A stretch of DNA of 40,442 nucleotides. Source: Thauera propionica. GTDB taxonomy: Bacteria > Pseudomonadota > Gammaproteobacteria > Burkholderiales > Rhodocyclaceae. Under the pieces are notes generated by a model. The model searched no databases and was not told the origin of the DNA. It was given only the letters and a program-made list of their open reading frames with translations. The stretch is taken from positions 1-40,442 of the forward strand of contig NZ_NOIH01000035.1 in assembly GCF_002245655.1 (NCBI RefSeq), given 5' to 3'. Shown one piece after another: positions 38,916 to 40,442 of this stretch. Made by a program: the position numbers and the translations under genes. Within the stretch, counting starts at the first letter, position 1; each line of letters starts with the position of its first letter.

Positions 38916-40247
38916 ATGATCAAGACACGCAAGGCCACGCGCCGGGAGATCCTCGGCTGGAGCATGTTCGACTTCGCGAACCAGGCCTACACCCTGCTGA
39001 TCGTGACCGTCGTGTTCGGCGACGTCTACACGCGGCTCATCGTCGGCGATGCGCCGGATTACCGCGTGGGCAATCTCCTCTGGAGCACGGCGCTGTGCCT
39101 CAGCTACGCACTGGTGGTGCTTACCGCGCCGCTGCTGGGCGCAGCAATGGATGGCGGGCGGGCGAAGAAGCGCATGCTCTTCGCCAGCTACGCCCTCACC
39201 GTGGCAAGTACCGCGCTGCTCTACTTTGTCGACCCGGGCCACGTCTGGCTCGGCTTCATCCTGATCGTGATTTCGAATGCGGCCTACTCCGCGGGCGAGT
39301 CCTTCATTGCCAGCTTCCTGCCATTTCTCGGCGACACCGACGAGCTGGGACGGATCTCGGGACTGGGCTGGGCCCTGGGCTATGCCGGCGGACTGGTCTC
39401 CGCCGGCTTCGTGCTGCTAGTCCTCGGCGAGGTCGCCGCGGACAACTTCGAACGCATCCGCTGGGTCGGCCCCTTCGCCGCGGCCTTCTTCCTGCTCGCA
39501 GCGATCCCGACCTTCATCTGGGTGCGCGAGCCCGCCATCGGGGACCGCCGTCGCTTCAACGCCGAACTGGTTCGCATCGCCTACAAGCGCGTTGCGACCA
39601 CGCTTCGCAGCCTTCCGGAATTCCCGGACCTGCGCCGCCTGTTCATCTCGATTCTGTTTGCGATGGCGGGGGTCTACGTCATCGTCGCCTTCTCGTTCAT
39701 TTACGGCGCGCAGGTCATCGGCTGGAGCGAGGATACGCGGGCGCTGATGTTCGTCGTGGTGCAGATCACCGCCCTGATCGGCGCCCTGGCGTTCGGTGCG
39801 CTGCAGTCCCGCCTCGGCGGGCGGCTCACCTACGCGCTGACGCTGGGACTGTGGATCGCAGCCATCCTGGCAATCTACTTCGTGGGCGAACTGACGACAC
39901 TGCTCAACCATGCACTGGCCCTCTCGCTGCGCGAGGAGCAGGTGTTCCTCTTCGCTGGGCTGCTGTCCGGCCTCAGCCTGGGGTCAAGCCAGTCCGTGGG
40001 GCGGGCGCTGGTAGGCATGTTCTCGCCCGAGGCCCGCGCAGCCGAACTGTTTGGCTACTGGGGCCTGATGAGCAAGCTGGCCGCCATCTTCGGCATCCTC
40101 GGCGTCGGCCTGCTGCAGTGGGCACTCGGGCTGCAGGGCGCAGTGCTGTTCTGCATCGTCCTGTTCGCCGCCGCACTCGTGCCGCTCGCAGGCATCGACG
40201 AGGCCCGCGGCGTCGATGCGGCGCGGCGCGCATCAGATCCAAGCTGA
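38916..40247 (+). CDS. MFS transporter, UMF1 family
   Basis: The 443-residue protein has about 12 membrane helices. The start RREILGWSMFDFANQAYTLLIVTVVF (shortened) contains the WSMFDFANQAY motif typical of UMF1/Atg22-like major facilitator proteins. GAAMDGGRAKKRML is the loop 2-3 motif. The substrate is unknown; relatives export or import amino acids or act at unknown steps. An AAGG lies only one base before the ATG, an unusually short spacing. It is divergent from the atp operon and the last gene in the window. Confidence 0.88.
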   Translation: MIKTRKATRREILGWSMFDFANQAYTLLIVTVVFGDVYTRLIVGDAPDYRVGNLLWSTALCLSYALVVLTAPLLGAAMDGGRAKKRMLFASYALTVASTALLYFVDPGHVWLGFILIVISNAAYSAGESFIASFLPFLGDTDELGRISGLGWALGYAGGLVSAGFVLLVLGEVAADNFERIRWVGPFAAAFFLLAAIPTFIWVREPAIGDRRRFNAELVRIAYKRVATTLRSLPEFPDLRRLFISILFAMAGVYVIVAFSFIYGAQVIGWSEDTRALMFVVVQITALIGALAFGALQSRLGGRLTYALTLGLWIAAILAIYFVGELTTLLNHALALSLREEQVFLFAGLLSGLSLGSSQSVGRALVGMFSPEARAAELFGYWGLMSKLAAIFGILGVGLLQWALGLQGAVLFCIVLFAAALVPLAGIDEARGVDAARRASDPS

Positions 40248-40286
40248 CGCCACCAACGGCCGACGGATTTTCGGCACCCAAGGCCG

Positions 40287-40311
40287 TGTCGGAAAATCTG
40301 ACAGTCCGACA
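40287..40311 (+). promoter_or_regulatory. cluster of TCYGACA half-sites upstream of the sigma-54 promoter
   Basis: TGTCGGA (40287-40293) and TCCGACA (40305-40311) are perfect inverted repeats 11 bases apart, and TCTGACA (40297-40303) is a third, direct copy. They lie about 60-80 bases upstream of the -24 element, where activator sites of enhancer-binding proteins are usually found. A second inverted repeat, AAGTCTT (40338-40344) and AAGACTT (40353-40359), lies nine bases before the promoter. Confidence 0.5.
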
Positions 40312-40367
40312 ACTCCATAAACTCGGCTGATCCGGAAAAGTCTTGTTTCGAAAAGACTTCCGTTAAG

Positions 40368-40383
40368 TGGCATCACTCTTGCT
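40368..40383 (+). promoter_or_regulatory. sigma-54 (RpoN) promoter for a gene beyond the right edge
   Basis: TGGCATCACTCTTGCT has the -24 GG and -12 GC exactly ten bases apart and differs from the TGGCAC-N5-TTGCW consensus at one position (T for C after TGGCA). Transcription would start near 40394 and run out of the window; no start codon for its gene is seen before 40442. It cannot serve the MFS gene, which ends upstream at 40247. Confidence 0.65.
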
Positions 40384-40442
40384 TGCAAGCTTGTTGTAAA
40401 TAGTCGGCCCTGAAATATTCAATTTCCCGCTTTCAGCGGCTG

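Overview
The window looks like chromosomal DNA from a betaproteobacterium of the Rhodocyclales, most like Thauera, Azoarcus or Aromatoleum. The evidence is high G+C, the mreBCD-mrdA-rodA-rlpA-dac-dat-ybeD-lipB-lipA order, a complete atpIBEFHAGDC operon, a phoB-phoR pair, gatCAB, and a ubiE / Tim44-like / ubiJ group. Genus is inferred from gene order and protein style; no database was searched.

Bases 1-1750 are accessory DNA, visibly poorer in G+C than the rest. They read as a short integron cassette array. An attI1-like recombination site ends at 301. Two cassettes follow on the + strand: a DUF1643 protein, then an HNH-type nuclease. Each gene's TAA stop lies inside the left core box of its own attC site. 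Degenerate attC-like hairpins run to about 1730. No integrase is visible in the 298 bases to the left of attI.

Bases 1753-7500 hold a cold-shock/DUF1294 membrane protein, a DUF1826 protein behind a nested inverted repeat, and an RND efflux pump (permease plus lipoprotein adaptor). From 18432 down to 7569 on the - strand lies an 11 kb co-directional block: the cell-wall elongation machinery (MreB, MreC, MreD, PBP2, RodA), then the lytic transglycosylase RlpA, a PBP5-type carboxypeptidase, D-amino-acid transaminase, YbeD, LipB and LipA. An internal promoter precedes the carboxypeptidase, and a large hairpin sits between mreB and mreC.

From 18603 the + strand carries gatC, gatA, a small cysteine-rich lipoprotein and gatB (tRNA amidotransferase). 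A YeeE/YedE sulfur-type transporter, a class II glutamine amidotransferase, a HIT protein and a 535-residue unknown follow. The unknown overlaps phoR tail to tail. PhoBR is divergent from a DUF971-ubiE-Tim44-like series, which ends at a strong terminator before ubiJ. A bidirectional terminator separates ubiJ from the ATP synthase operon (38692 down to 31786). The atp operon has a good sigma-70 promoter whose spacer contains a perfect DnaA box. Divergent from it is a UMF1-type MFS transporter.

At the right edge (40287-40383) is an orphan regulatory region: repeated half-sites, a hairpin and an exact GG-N10-GC sigma-54 promoter, all pointing to a gene outside the window. No rRNA, tRNA, CRISPR array or insertion sequence was seen. 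The least conventional items are the attI1-like cassette array, the sigma-54 promoter region, the DUF1826 leader, and the DnaA box in the atp promoter.
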